Assembly: GCF_028610675.1 (NCBI RefSeq)
Contig: NZ_JAQQWS010000025.1
Span: 1 to 19,589, forward strand
Direction: 5' to 3'
Source: Alkalihalobacillus pseudalcaliphilus
GTDB taxonomy: Bacteria; Bacillota; Bacilli; Bacillales; Bacillaceae_D
Length of the DNA stretch: 19,589 bases
Shown here: piece after piece, positions 6,883 through 14,034 of the stretch
Position numbering within the stretch: position 1 is the first letter of the stretch
Layout: every line of letters starts with the position of its first letter
Translations under genes and position numbers: made by a program
Notes under the pieces: generated by a model
Databases searched by the model: none
What the model saw: the letters and a program-made list of their open reading frames with translations, nothing else
Told to the model about the DNA's origin: nothing

Positions 6883-7506
6883 TTACCCTCTATTCACGTA
6901 GCCGTTTTTAAACATACGGTTAATGAGCTGAAGCTTACTTGAAACCTTTAGTTTACGCTTAATTGCTTCCACATAACCTGTCACCGTATAGGGCGATAGG
7001 TATATTTTCTCGGCAATTTCTTTAATAGATAGACCTTCGATCATTAAAGTAATGACCGTACTTTCTGTTTCTGTAAAAACCTCTCTCGCCTTAGGTGTTA
7101 GTGAAAACAACTCTTGCTCTGGCTCTTCGTGAATGGAATGCTGTTGAACAATCTTTAACACTTCTTGCTGATATGCCTGATCAATGTATTGCTGACATGA
7201 TTTGGCTGCATGCATTTTATTAATTAAAGAGTTAACGCAATCCGAATATTGAAAAATATGGACCTTAGGAAATTTTAAAAGTAGCTTTTGAACTAAATAA
7301 TCTTGATTTTCATACAAAATCACATATAAGTGTTCGGTACTTTTGGCATTCATGTTTTCAATAATAGCATTCAAATCCTGATGGCAAATGACCTGGACTG
7401 ACTCGATGGATTCATTCATAAATTCTGTGTATAGCTTGGCTTTTAAATGATTGTCGCTGCAAATTAGGCTGACCTGTTGTTCCCTCAGTGAATGCGCTGA
7501 ATCCAT
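6883..7506 (-). CDS. LuxR/NarL-type regulator with degenerate receiver-like domain
   Basis: A 207-residue regulator. The C-terminal 65 residues are a LuxR-type DNA-binding domain: FTETESTVITLMIEGLS (about 144-160), then IKEIAEKIYLSPYTVTGYVEAIKRKLKV, with the recognition helix around SPYTVTGYV. The N-terminal part (about 12-100) has an alternating strand-helix pattern like a response-regulator receiver (VSLICSD, VQVICHQ, LYVILYEN), but the acidic pocket and the phosphoryl-accepting Asp are not evident. It is probably not a classical two-component regulator; CsgD-like regulators are a parallel. No kinase gene is nearby. The ATG at 7506 is preceded by GAGGAGGAGAGGG; longer in-frame starts lack a site. 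Lying between hag and csrA, it may control motility or a motility-biofilm switch, but this is guilt by association only. Confidence 0.82.
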   Translation of the reverse strand: MDSAHSLREQQVSLICSDNHLKAKLYTEFMNESIESVQVICHQDLNAIIENMNAKSTEHLYVILYENQDYLVQKLLLKFPKVHIFQYSDCVNSLINKMHAAKSCQQYIDQAYQQEVLKIVQQHSIHEEPEQELFSLTPKAREVFTETESTVITLMIEGLSIKEIAEKIYLSPYTVTGYVEAIKRKLKVSSKLQLINRMFKNGYVNRG

Positions 7507-8220
7507 TAGCCCTCTCCTCCTCGTTATCCTAATATATAAACTTAAAAAAGCTGTTGAAACCATTAATCCCTTTCTATTAATTGATTCGAAAGTCACGGTA
7601 ATAGAAAGAGTAACAATATAATGAATGTACTACTTACTGTATTAGGTGTGAATAGGTCTTTTTTATAGACGGATAGACCCAAAAAATTCTATATAATGAA
7701 CTTTATCATACACCTCTTAACTGTTTTCACCAAAATTTGTAGGTTATCAGTCTGTTTTTTTCCTTTTTATAAATCTTCTAATATTTTCCTAGAAAAGCAT
7801 TAGCGAATTAATGGAATTTACATGGAAACGACCTAGATAACACACTCCTTTTTACTGGGTACTTAAGTCCTAATAATTCTTTACAAAGAACAAAATTACT
7901 CGAAAAATGTTTCTTTTTGTCTTTTTATTATGTGTCAAAAATGAGGCGAAAAGGTTCTTTAACAAATTCCTACAATTTACGCAATTCGAAATATCCGCAA
8001 AACGAAATGTTAAAAATGACCAAAAAATATAAACAGATATAAGTTATTTGCTTCGTTCATATTCCGTTTTGGTTATAATCTAATAGTAAAGGAGATTAAA
8101 GGCTATGTAAATTGGTACAATTACCGATATTTCATATAAATACACTATATATTTTATCTATCTGTTACCTTTGCTTTATATAAAACATACTACAACGAAA
8201 ATACCAGGACTTTTGATACA
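7507..8220. other. Long AT-rich intergenic region between the regulator and csrA
   Basis: About 710 bases with no convincing gene. On the minus strand TTCACA, 17 bases, TACATT around 7620-7650 is a weak candidate promoter for the regulator. On the + strand a perfect TATAAT (8074-8079) is followed by AAAGGAG (8088-8094) and an ATG immediately followed by TAA (8105-8110). After that a TTG at 8112 could open only a 23-codon hydrophobic peptide ending at 8183. No terminator for csrA is obvious. The large size suggests a complex regulatory region for the LuxR-type gene, or an unseen small RNA. Confidence 0.45.
8074..8110 (+). promoter_or_regulatory. Possible promoter, ribosome binding site and start-stop minimal ORF
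   Basis: TATAAT at 8074-8079 is a perfect -10, but no good -35 lies 16-18 bases upstream. AAAGGAG follows at 8088-8094, then 10 bases, then ATG TAA. This strand runs towards the 3' end of csrA, where there is no other + strand gene. It may be the 5' end of a decayed gene or of a small RNA. Confidence 0.35.
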
Positions 8221-8442
8221 TTATCCCTTCAAAAATGACTTTAAACTCTCTAATGATACGGTTTTCGCCGCTTCATGATTTTCAGATTGAATCGCTAAAT
8301 AAATTTCTTTTCTATGAATCTCAATATGCTTGGGGGCTTGAATACCTAGTTTTACTTGTTCACCCTCGACACTTACGATTGTTACTTCGATATCGTCGCC
8401 AATTTTAATTGATTCATTGCTTTTTCTCGTCAATACAAGCAT
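8221..8442 (-). CDS. csrA: RNA-binding translational regulator CsrA
   Basis: A 73-residue CsrA. The N-terminus MLVLTRK, the central VKLGIQAPKHIEIHRKEIY and the RNA-contacting Arg44 are all in place; the C-terminal helix extends as in other Gram-positive CsrA proteins. The dimer binds GGA-containing hairpins and blocks ribosome access; the expected target is the hag leader in this window. The ATG overlaps the fliW stop by one base (TAATG), so the two proteins are translationally coupled. That fits their direct interaction, in which FliW sequesters CsrA. Confidence 0.98.
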   Translation of the reverse strand: MLVLTRKSNESIKIGDDIEVTIVSVEGEQVKLGIQAPKHIEIHRKEIYLAIQSENHEAAKTVSLESLKSFLKG

Positions 8443-8888
8443 TACTTTTCCCCCTTAACAACAGACTGTTTAAAGATTCGTTCTTTCGTCTGGTAAAGTG
8501 AGTCATTCATCATAAACTGTCTACCTTTTTGCTTTTTCATATTCAATACAATCGGCCCCTGCAAATTAGCGGTTGTTTCCATAAATGGTTCCTTAACCGT
8601 TAGTAAAACAAAGATAGCGACCTGTTCGTTTGAGGTAATGTTAAGTTCTTCAATCACTTGTTTACTTAATTGAACTTGATAATCTTGTATATAAGAAAAA
8701 GGCTCGACACAAATAAAAGCAACATCGGCTGTTTCAGTGGATTGCAGTACATAAAAAGGACTTTCTTCCTCTAAGGATAAAAGAACAAATTGCTTTTCAC
8801 TCTCAAAAGCAGGAAGTCCTTTTGCAAAGTGGAAAAGCTGTTCATTTTTCAGCTCAATTTGCCCATGATATTTTGTTTGAATCTTCAT
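8442..8888 (-). CDS. fliW: Flagellar assembly factor FliW, CsrA antagonist
   Basis: A 148-residue FliW, normal length. Family features include the start IQTKYHGQIELKNEQLFHFAKGLPAFE, the FVLLSLEEESPFYVLQS strand pair and LTVKEPFMETTANLQGPIVLN. FliW binds either flagellin or CsrA: when cytoplasmic flagellin is exported, freed FliW binds CsrA and releases hag translation. GAGGTG lies just before the ATG. A TGcTACAAT extended -10 about 40 bases upstream suggests a separate promoter for fliW-csrA, in addition to read-through from yviE. Confidence 0.97.
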   Translation of the reverse strand: MKIQTKYHGQIELKNEQLFHFAKGLPAFESEKQFVLLSLEEESPFYVLQSTETADVAFICVEPFSYIQDYQVQLSKQVIEELNITSNEQVAIFVLLTVKEPFMETTANLQGPIVLNMKKQKGRQFMMNDSLYQTKERIFKQSVVKGEK

Positions 8889-8923
8889 GGTAACACCTCT
8901 CTTAAATGACTTTTTATAGGTTC

Positions 8924-8932
8924 ATTGTAGCA
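8924..8932 (-). promoter_or_regulatory. Possible extended -10 promoter for fliW-csrA
   Basis: On the minus strand the sequence TGCTACAAT gives an extended -10 (TGn plus TACAAT, 5 of 6). The -35 region is poor. It is placed 36 bases before the fliW start, in a 229-base gap that breaks the operon. Confidence 0.45.
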
Positions 8933-8972
8933 TAATCTTTCCACGTAAATTAAATTCAATATGTATAAAATA

Positions 8973-8991
8973 AGTGAGCGTCATGATCACT
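8973..8991 (-). terminator. Weak hairpin upstream of fliW
   Basis: AGTGA and TCACT form a 5-bp stem around a 9-base loop; on the minus strand it is followed by TATTTTAT. It could be a weak terminator for the yviE transcript, but the stem is short. Confidence 0.3.
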
Positions 8992-9108
8992 CTCTATTTA
9001 TTAGAATGACTTTTAATTGTTTTTTTCTTGAGATAAACATAGGCAAAATGGGGCAATCTTTTTTTGTTTGTAATAGTTACGGAAAGTAAAAGCGGGGAAA
9101 AAGGAGAG

Positions 9109-9150
9109 GTACAAGACCTAAAGAGCACGATTGACGGCTTGGTCTTGTAC
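9109..9150 (-). terminator. Perfect 10-bp inverted repeat at the end of yviE
   Basis: GTACAAGACC (9109-9118) and GGTCTTGTAC (9141-9150) are exactly complementary with 22 bases between. The yviE stop codon lies inside the structure. On the minus strand CTCTCC and then five T follow the stem. It may terminate or protect the upstream transcript, although the T-run begins six bases after the stem, further than usual. Confidence 0.5.
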
Positions 9151-9699
9151 ATGAAAGGAGATCGCATTTTTCTGGCGGACATAGACATCGGCTTGCCACT
9201 TTTGAATGTGGATTTGCGGGTCATGCTTTTGGACATGAATATCCACATATCCATCTGGAGCCTGAATGTGCACTTCACTAGGCTGATAATGAAATTTGAC
9301 GCGGTCAAGACTTTTTGGCATATAAGCAATTTGACTGCTTGGTGTTGCTTTTACAGTTTCATGTCTGGCTATATTGGCAATCGGATTCGTGTATAAGTGA
9401 ATTGCCTGCAACTGTTTCCCCTGGTTGACCTTTTTTGAAATATAGGTGTGAACAGCAGGTATCATTTTCTGATAAAACTCTTTTGCATACCTTAATGGAC
9501 TTTTCAAATGAGCGTCGGCAAATGCTTCACTTTGATCGATATGTAAGCTCGATTGACTTGTTCGGATTTGAATCACTTCATCAATCTTTTGATCAATAAA
9601 CAATTGAGCTTGCTTCTGCCTAATTTGGACAGGAGGCTCATTTTTGTGAATACCGATTTGAGCCCAAATCTGGTTAATATGAAGTTCTGGTACTCGCAC
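9118..9699 (-). CDS. yviE: YviE-like DUF6470 protein
   Basis: A 193-residue protein, close in length and position to B. subtilis YviE, between flgL and fliW. The N-terminal VPELHINQIWAQIGI and the run of short alternating hydrophobic strands (VQIRQKQAQLFIDQ, VHIQAPDGYVDIHVQ, IHIQKWQADVYV) are typical of DUF6470. His and Gln are frequent and Cys is absent. No enzymatic motif is seen; the biochemical function is unknown and a role in flagellar assembly is assumed only from the operon. The GTG start has GGGGAGG eight bases before it. A strong inverted repeat overlaps the stop. Confidence 0.88.
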   Translation of the reverse strand: MRVPELHINQIWAQIGIHKNEPPVQIRQKQAQLFIDQKIDEVIQIRTSQSSLHIDQSEAFADAHLKSPLRYAKEFYQKMIPAVHTYISKKVNQGKQLQAIHLYTNPIANIARHETVKATPSSQIAYMPKSLDRVKFHYQPSEVHIQAPDGYVDIHVQKHDPQIHIQKWQADVYVRQKNAISFHVQDQAVNRAL

Positions 9700-9782
9700 T
9701 GGTAAAGCCTCCCCTCCATACCGAATTCCTTATTTTACTTTCTGGAGGATTTATCATTTAGATGTATAAATGATTTTCCTTT

Positions 9783-10958
9783 TTATCTTAGAAAGTCTAA
9801 TAACGTCGGCTGCATAATTCTTGCACCCGTCCCTAGAGCTGCATTATGGATATTCTCTTGAATAATTAAATTCATAATCACTTCTTCCATATCCGCATCT
9901 TCATTATCAGACATCATTTTCTTCGCACTAATTTCTTGATCAAGAATACGATTCTCCATCATTTCAACGCGATTGGTTCTTGCCCCTAACTCGGCTCTTT
10001 GAGATACAACTTGATCAATATGTCCTAAAAATTGGTCAATGTACCCAGTTAGCTGTTCACCGGTTAAAGATGGGTCTTCTAAGGCTTGTTCAAATCGGAT
10101 AATATCGCCAAATAATTGGTTGCTAAATACATCATTCGGATTAATATTAACCTGTACTTTTACACCCTTCATTAATTCAACTTCAACCGCCTGAGAGTTA
10201 GCTGAAACAGCCTGTTTATCAGCGATAACGAGATCATTTGTACGTACCGTCGTTGAGTCCACTTCCCCTGTATCACGATTCGGTTGCAGAAAACGGATAT
10301 CATTTTCCTCTGACACAGTTAATTGAAAAGCTGTGTCAGCAAATGCTGGGTCATCAAATTCAGGGTTACCGATTTGATTTACATCTTGAAAGACAAATTC
10401 ACCATTGGCATTTTCTCCTACATATTCAAAGGTACGCCCACCATGAATCAGTTGAAACTGTTCTAAATTGGCATCGGCAGTAAATAACGTCGATAATGGC
10501 TGATTCAAGTCATTGGAATTAATAACAGGCGGCGACAACGTATCAGTCCCATTAAAAATATACTTATTCCCTGATTTCGTATTCGCAATCGATTCCAAAT
10601 GGAGACGTAACTGCTTTACTTCTTTGGCAATATTTGCCCTTTCGCTCGCATCATAGGAGTCATTCGATGCTTGAGTGGCTAAATCACGTATTCTCTTTAA
10701 CGCATCGGTCGCCTCACCTAAGGCAGAATCAGCCGTATCCATCCAGTTATAAACTTCACTTAAATTCCTTTTAAACTGAGTAACTTCAGCTACTTGTGTA
10801 CGGTACATCATCCCCTTCATCGCAACAACCGGGTCTTGTGAAGGACGTGTAATTTTTTTCTGTGTCGACATTTGATCAGAGAGCTGACCTAACTTCTGGT
10901 AGCTTAGATTAATATGACGTAATGTATTTTGCGAAATCATTGTCGGTGTAACTCGCAT
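9783..10958 (-). CDS. flgL: Hook-filament junction protein FlgL (HAP3)
   Basis: A 391-residue FlgL. The N-terminus RVTPTMISQNTLRHINLSYQ, followed by KITRPSQDPVVAMKGM, is the flagellin-like D0/D1 signature. Another D1 motif, IRDLATQASNDSYDASER, lies at about 95-112. The C-terminal helix ends in MQPTLLDFLR. FlgL sits between FlgK and the first flagellin subunits. AAGGGGG eight bases before the ATG overlaps the flgK stop (TAAGGGGG), so the two genes are tightly coupled. The central segment is acidic. Confidence 0.97.
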   Translation of the reverse strand: MRVTPTMISQNTLRHINLSYQKLGQLSDQMSTQKKITRPSQDPVVAMKGMMYRTQVAEVTQFKRNLSEVYNWMDTADSALGEATDALKRIRDLATQASNDSYDASERANIAKEVKQLRLHLESIANTKSGNKYIFNGTDTLSPPVINSNDLNQPLSTLFTADANLEQFQLIHGGRTFEYVGENANGEFVFQDVNQIGNPEFDDPAFADTAFQLTVSEENDIRFLQPNRDTGEVDSTTVRTNDLVIADKQAVSANSQAVEVELMKGVKVQVNINPNDVFSNQLFGDIIRFEQALEDPSLTGEQLTGYIDQFLGHIDQVVSQRAELGARTNRVEMMENRILDQEISAKKMMSDNEDADMEEVIMNLIIQENIHNAALGTGARIMQPTLLDFLR

Positions 10959-10971
10959 CTCTTATTCCCCC

Positions 10972-12639
10972 TTATCGACCAACTAAGCCCATTCGATTAA
11001 TGATCGTATCAATAAGCTCATCAACCATCGTTATATTTCGTGCAGCCGCATTATAAGCATGCTGATATTGAATCATCAAGGTTAATTCTTCATCAACGGA
11101 CACATTACTAACCGATTGTCGATTGAATTCAACACTTGCCAATAAATTTCCTGAATTATTTAATAGGCGTTCAGCTTCCTTCGTATCAACAGCCATTTGT
11201 CCAATGACGCTTTGATAGAAACCACCAACTGTTGCCGTAGACGTTCCGAATTGAAGCTGCATATCTTTTGCATCAGCTAGTAATGCAGCATTCGACGCAT
11301 CACCTGGAAAGGCTTTAGGCACACCAGGCTTAAACACCGCTTCATTTTCTAAAAAATCAGCCACAAGTGCAAAGTTATTCGTATCCTTAGCTTCTCTTAA
11401 AACTGCTTCATATTGCTCAACATTTTCTAAAGCTTCCTTATTAACACCCGATGCGGCAATATGATTTAAGCTTTGATTAATATGATCCGATACAGCTAAA
11501 AGAGCAGCAGCCCCTTTTTTATTTGTCGGGTCATTAAAATCTAAAGAACCAATCGTAAAGAAATCTTGCCCTTGATGAACTTCACCATTTACATCTGGTA
11601 AAGTAAAGCCACTTTTATGAATATCATTAATTTGTTTAGCAAAAACAAAAGCCATCTCATCTAATTGAGCAAGCATCTTTGTGTATGTACCAACAACTTC
11701 ACCTTGTTCATTTGTATAACCTAAGGCTTCGACAATCCCTTTTAAAGCACCGTTTGGCATATCAGAAAAGGATAAATTAACATCTCCTATATTCATTGAA
11801 ACAAAATGTCCATCCTCATCTTTGGTCATCGTAATCTGTTGAAGATTATCAGGATTGCTACCATCAACCATGGCATGTCTCGTCCCATTAGCATCAACAA
11901 AAAATAAATTAACTGCACCCTCTGCAGCTGAGTTAGGCTTTCCACTACTTTCCTCTCGACTAACTGAAACCTTCATATATCCAGAGATCTCATCAATTAA
12001 ACGATCCTGTTCATCATATAAATCATTTGTCACATAGCCGTGTGGCTCAACGTCACGAATTTGCTTATTAACCTGATTTAATTGATTTAACAATGAATTC
12101 AGATGAGTTGTTTGCACATCTAACTCATTTTTATAATCATCTTGAATTTGTGTGAGTGAATTCGATATGTAATTGAAGGAATCCGTTAATGCCTTTGCCG
12201 TTTCTCTTACGACAGAACGTTCACCCGATTCGGCTGGATTTTGGACAAGGTCCTGAAATTTCGACCATAACTCATTCAACTGCTTCGTCAAACCATCCAT
12301 AGAAAGCTCATTCATTTGTGATTCCATTTTTTCTAATGAAAGATATCTCGCATTCCAATAACCGGTTTTCGTATGCTCATTCCGAAATTGTACGTCTAAA
12401 AATTGATCGCGGATCCGTTGAATCGATCCTGCCTTTACACCCGTCCCCATCGAGCCTGGTATTTGTGGACTGTTCATCCCTGCTGACGGATATGCCTCCG
12501 TCGTTTGAAAATTAACACGCTGTCTTGTATATCCTGCTGTATTGGCGTTAGCGACATTATGCCCTACTGTATATAAAGCTTGCTGCTGTGTCATCAAGGC
12601 ACGCCTTGCTGTTTCTAATCCTGAAAAAGTTGATAGCAT
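10972..12639 (-). CDS. flgK: Hook-filament junction protein FlgK (HAP1)
   Basis: A 555-residue FlgK. The N-terminus has the rod/hook family motif in TVGHNVANANTAGYTRQRV (about 24-42). A long helical D1 region follows to about 200, then variable domains. The C-terminus has the conserved SVSNVSVDEELTLMIQYQHAYNAAAR and ends in IINRMGLVGR. It caps the hook and starts the junction. AAAGGAGG lies just before the ATG. Unlike in B. subtilis, flgK does not follow flgN closely: 484 non-coding bases with repeats intervene, so translation is uncoupled from flgN. Confidence 0.97.
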   Translation of the reverse strand: MLSTFSGLETARRALMTQQQALYTVGHNVANANTAGYTRQRVNFQTTEAYPSAGMNSPQIPGSMGTGVKAGSIQRIRDQFLDVQFRNEHTKTGYWNARYLSLEKMESQMNELSMDGLTKQLNELWSKFQDLVQNPAESGERSVVRETAKALTDSFNYISNSLTQIQDDYKNELDVQTTHLNSLLNQLNQVNKQIRDVEPHGYVTNDLYDEQDRLIDEISGYMKVSVSREESSGKPNSAAEGAVNLFFVDANGTRHAMVDGSNPDNLQQITMTKDEDGHFVSMNIGDVNLSFSDMPNGALKGIVEALGYTNEQGEVVGTYTKMLAQLDEMAFVFAKQINDIHKSGFTLPDVNGEVHQGQDFFTIGSLDFNDPTNKKGAAALLAVSDHINQSLNHIAASGVNKEALENVEQYEAVLREAKDTNNFALVADFLENEAVFKPGVPKAFPGDASNAALLADAKDMQLQFGTSTATVGGFYQSVIGQMAVDTKEAERLLNNSGNLLASVEFNRQSVSNVSVDEELTLMIQYQHAYNAAARNITMVDELIDTIINRMGLVGR

Positions 12640-12808
12640 TGGAATCCTCCTTTTATATGAAAGTTACTTATGGGCGATAGTTTGTGCCGTGAAGTTAGCT
12701 CGTCATCCATCTCGAGATAGTTGACTTAACAGGACACTGCTCCCTTTTTGTGCGTGCAACTCCTAATGGTGATCGAGTTGTAAACGGGCCAACTGTTTAA
12801 AAAGTCGC

Positions 12809-12872
12809 CACTACTTTCATCTTTGTTGGTGGCGAAGTGAATGGGGCTTCGCCATGTGGGTTTTGTATAAAA
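12809..12872. repeat. Dispersed intergenic repeat, copy 2
   Basis: Aligns with 748-812 over about 64 bases in the same orientation. This copy retains a perfect 7-bp stem, GGCGAAG with CTTCGCC (9-base loop), which is damaged in copy 1. Confidence 0.75.
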
Positions 12873-12973
12873 GTTCAATGGGTGATGCACGGAATCTCGT
12901 CAAGTTCACATCCAGTATGACAGGTTACGACAAATCATTAAGCTCAAGAGCTCATTGTGACATCATGGCACTT

Positions 12974-13090
12974 GAGTAACTAACACGTTTAGCCTTTTTC
13001 GTGTATTTACTCACTCTCTTCCTTCGAGTAACTGTCACGTTCGGCACTTTTCGCACTCTTACTCACTCTCTTCCTTTGAGTAACTGCCCA
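12974..13090. repeat. Central array of 52-bp hairpin repeats, different sequence
   Basis: Units start with GAGTAACT at 12974, 13026 and 13078, exactly 52 bases apart; the third decays after about 12 bases. Each of the first two contains GAGTAA and, 27 bases later, TTACTC, then the 13-base pyrimidine run ACTCTCTTCCTTC or ACTCTCTTCCTTT before the next GAGTAA. In unit 1 the stem is longer: GAGTAA and ACACG pair with TTTACTC and CGTGT. The period and the 13-base pyrimidine loop are as in the arrays at the window ends, but the stem sequence is unrelated. It lies inside the flgN-flgK gap, which is probably transcribed. Confidence 0.85.
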
Positions 13091-13123
13091 GCATTTCCCG
13101 CACTATCGGACTATGCCTCTTAT

Positions 13124-13621
13124 TTAAGCCTTTGAATCAAATATCGAGCGGGTGTGATTATCATAGGTTGGGATTGCTTCTTGGTTTCGTTGATACTGCA
13201 TATCCGTCAACTGCGGGGAGAGTAAGTCCATCGACAACTGGATGTAGGACATTGATTCCTCTAACAATTCCTTGTTATGATCATTTACTCGTTTCATTTC
13301 AATGATTAACGGAAGAAGCTGTTCCTGCAGCTGCATGAGCTCTGCTGCTTCCTCTTTTCCAACCGTTCCTAATACATCTTTCATCGTCGGGTTTAATAGC
13401 GGCTTATTGACTCCCTCAAGAAAAGCCTGCACCTCTCTCATCCGCACCATCTCGGCCACTTTTAAGCGTTGTGCCCATTTCGTTTCTTCTCGTACAAGCT
13501 GCTCGAGACTCTTCATTTCATTCTTTTTTATATAATCGGTCTTTTTGATTGCTAGTTTTAAAAGCTTTTGATGAATTTCTACCAATTCATGTAAAACATT
13601 TTTCACTTTCGTTAATGACAT
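13124..13621 (-). CDS. flgN: FlgN-type export chaperone for FlgK and FlgL
   Basis: A 165-residue helical protein in the place of B. subtilis YvyG. The first half is one long amphipathic helix pair (VLHELVEIHQKLLKLAIKK, then the segment to about 75). The LQEQLLPLIIEMKRVNDHNKELLEESMSYI segment (about 98-128) forms the C-terminal helix that is the conserved part of FlgN. FlgN binds FlgK and FlgL in the cytoplasm and targets them to export. It starts 14 bases after flgM. Length is typical. Confidence 0.9.
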   Translation of the reverse strand: MSLTKVKNVLHELVEIHQKLLKLAIKKTDYIKKNEMKSLEQLVREETKWAQRLKVAEMVRMREVQAFLEGVNKPLLNPTMKDVLGTVGKEEAAELMQLQEQLLPLIIEMKRVNDHNKELLEESMSYIQLSMDLLSPQLTDMQYQRNQEAIPTYDNHTRSIFDSKA

Positions 13622-13635
13622 GGTAAACTCCTTTA

Positions 13636-13902
13636 TTAAAAGTTTTCATTCCAATAGTCATAAAATGCCTTTGCTACCTTTTCTGGCTGCACCTTATACT
13701 CACCATTTTGAACTTGCTTTTTCAATTCATCTACACGCTCTTGCCTATCTAACACAAGAGGGTTTTTCTGCTGAAGCTTTAAAGCTTCATCTGAAATTTG
13801 TAGCTGGTCTTTTTTCCAATTTGCTTTTTGTGTTGCCTCTACTTTGCCTATTGGCTTTTGATACATTTGGCTGCTAATGCTTTGATAAGGATTAACTTTC
13901 AC
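13636..13902 (-). CDS. flgM: Anti-sigma-D factor FlgM
   Basis: An 88-residue FlgM, the same length as the B. subtilis protein. The N-terminal KVNPYQSI is conserved. The C-terminal half has the sigma-binding helices (LQISDEALKLQQ, then VDELKKQVQNGEYKVQPEKVAKAFYDYW). FlgM keeps sigma-D inactive until it is secreted through the finished hook-basal body. The GTG at 13902 is chosen because AAGGTG lies six bases upstream and the protein then matches the family; a longer in-frame ATG adds 17 unrelated residues. A sigma-D-like promoter lies about 105 bases upstream, consistent with autogenous control. Confidence 0.95.
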   Translation of the reverse strand: MKVNPYQSISSQMYQKPIGKVEATQKANWKKDQLQISDEALKLQQKNPLVLDRQERVDELKKQVQNGEYKVQPEKVAKAFYDYWNENF

Positions 13903-14007
13903 TAGATACACCTTCCTTTTAGAAATGGACTCGATGTATTGCATTCGTGTCATTCTTCATCTATTCATACTCATCAATTAACACGTCTTCTTATTTTCTC
14001 TCTTAAA

Positions 14008-14034
14008 GTATCGACCGAAATGAATAATGATTAA
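14008..14034 (-). promoter_or_regulatory. Sigma-D-like promoter of flgM
   Basis: On the minus strand TTAA (14034-14031), 15 bases, GTCGATAC (14015-14008): 3 of 4 and 6 of 8 matches to the consensus. It begins right after the yvyF stop. A sigma-D promoter in this position is known in B. subtilis. Confidence 0.65.

Larger units (their letters stand above)
12640..13123. other. Non-coding insert splitting the flgN-flgK operon
   Basis: No gene is visible in this 484-base stretch. It contains the second copy of a dispersed repeat (12809-12872), including the perfect GGCGAAG/CTTCGCC stem at 12831-12853, and a 52-bp tandem array (12974-13090). No strong terminator or good sigma-D promoter is seen, so flgK may be reached by read-through from flgM-flgN. 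Confidence 0.8.

Noticed and set aside
9064..9396. 110-codon + strand reading frame
   Set aside because: It lies opposite yviE, has no recognisable domain and mirrors the coding pattern of the real gene.
13090..13123. Sigma-D promoter for flgK in the flgN-flgK gap (TCCGATAG on the minus strand)
   Set aside because: The -10 matches 6 of 8, but the only TAAA lies 12 bases upstream instead of 15, and it is about 450 bases from flgK.
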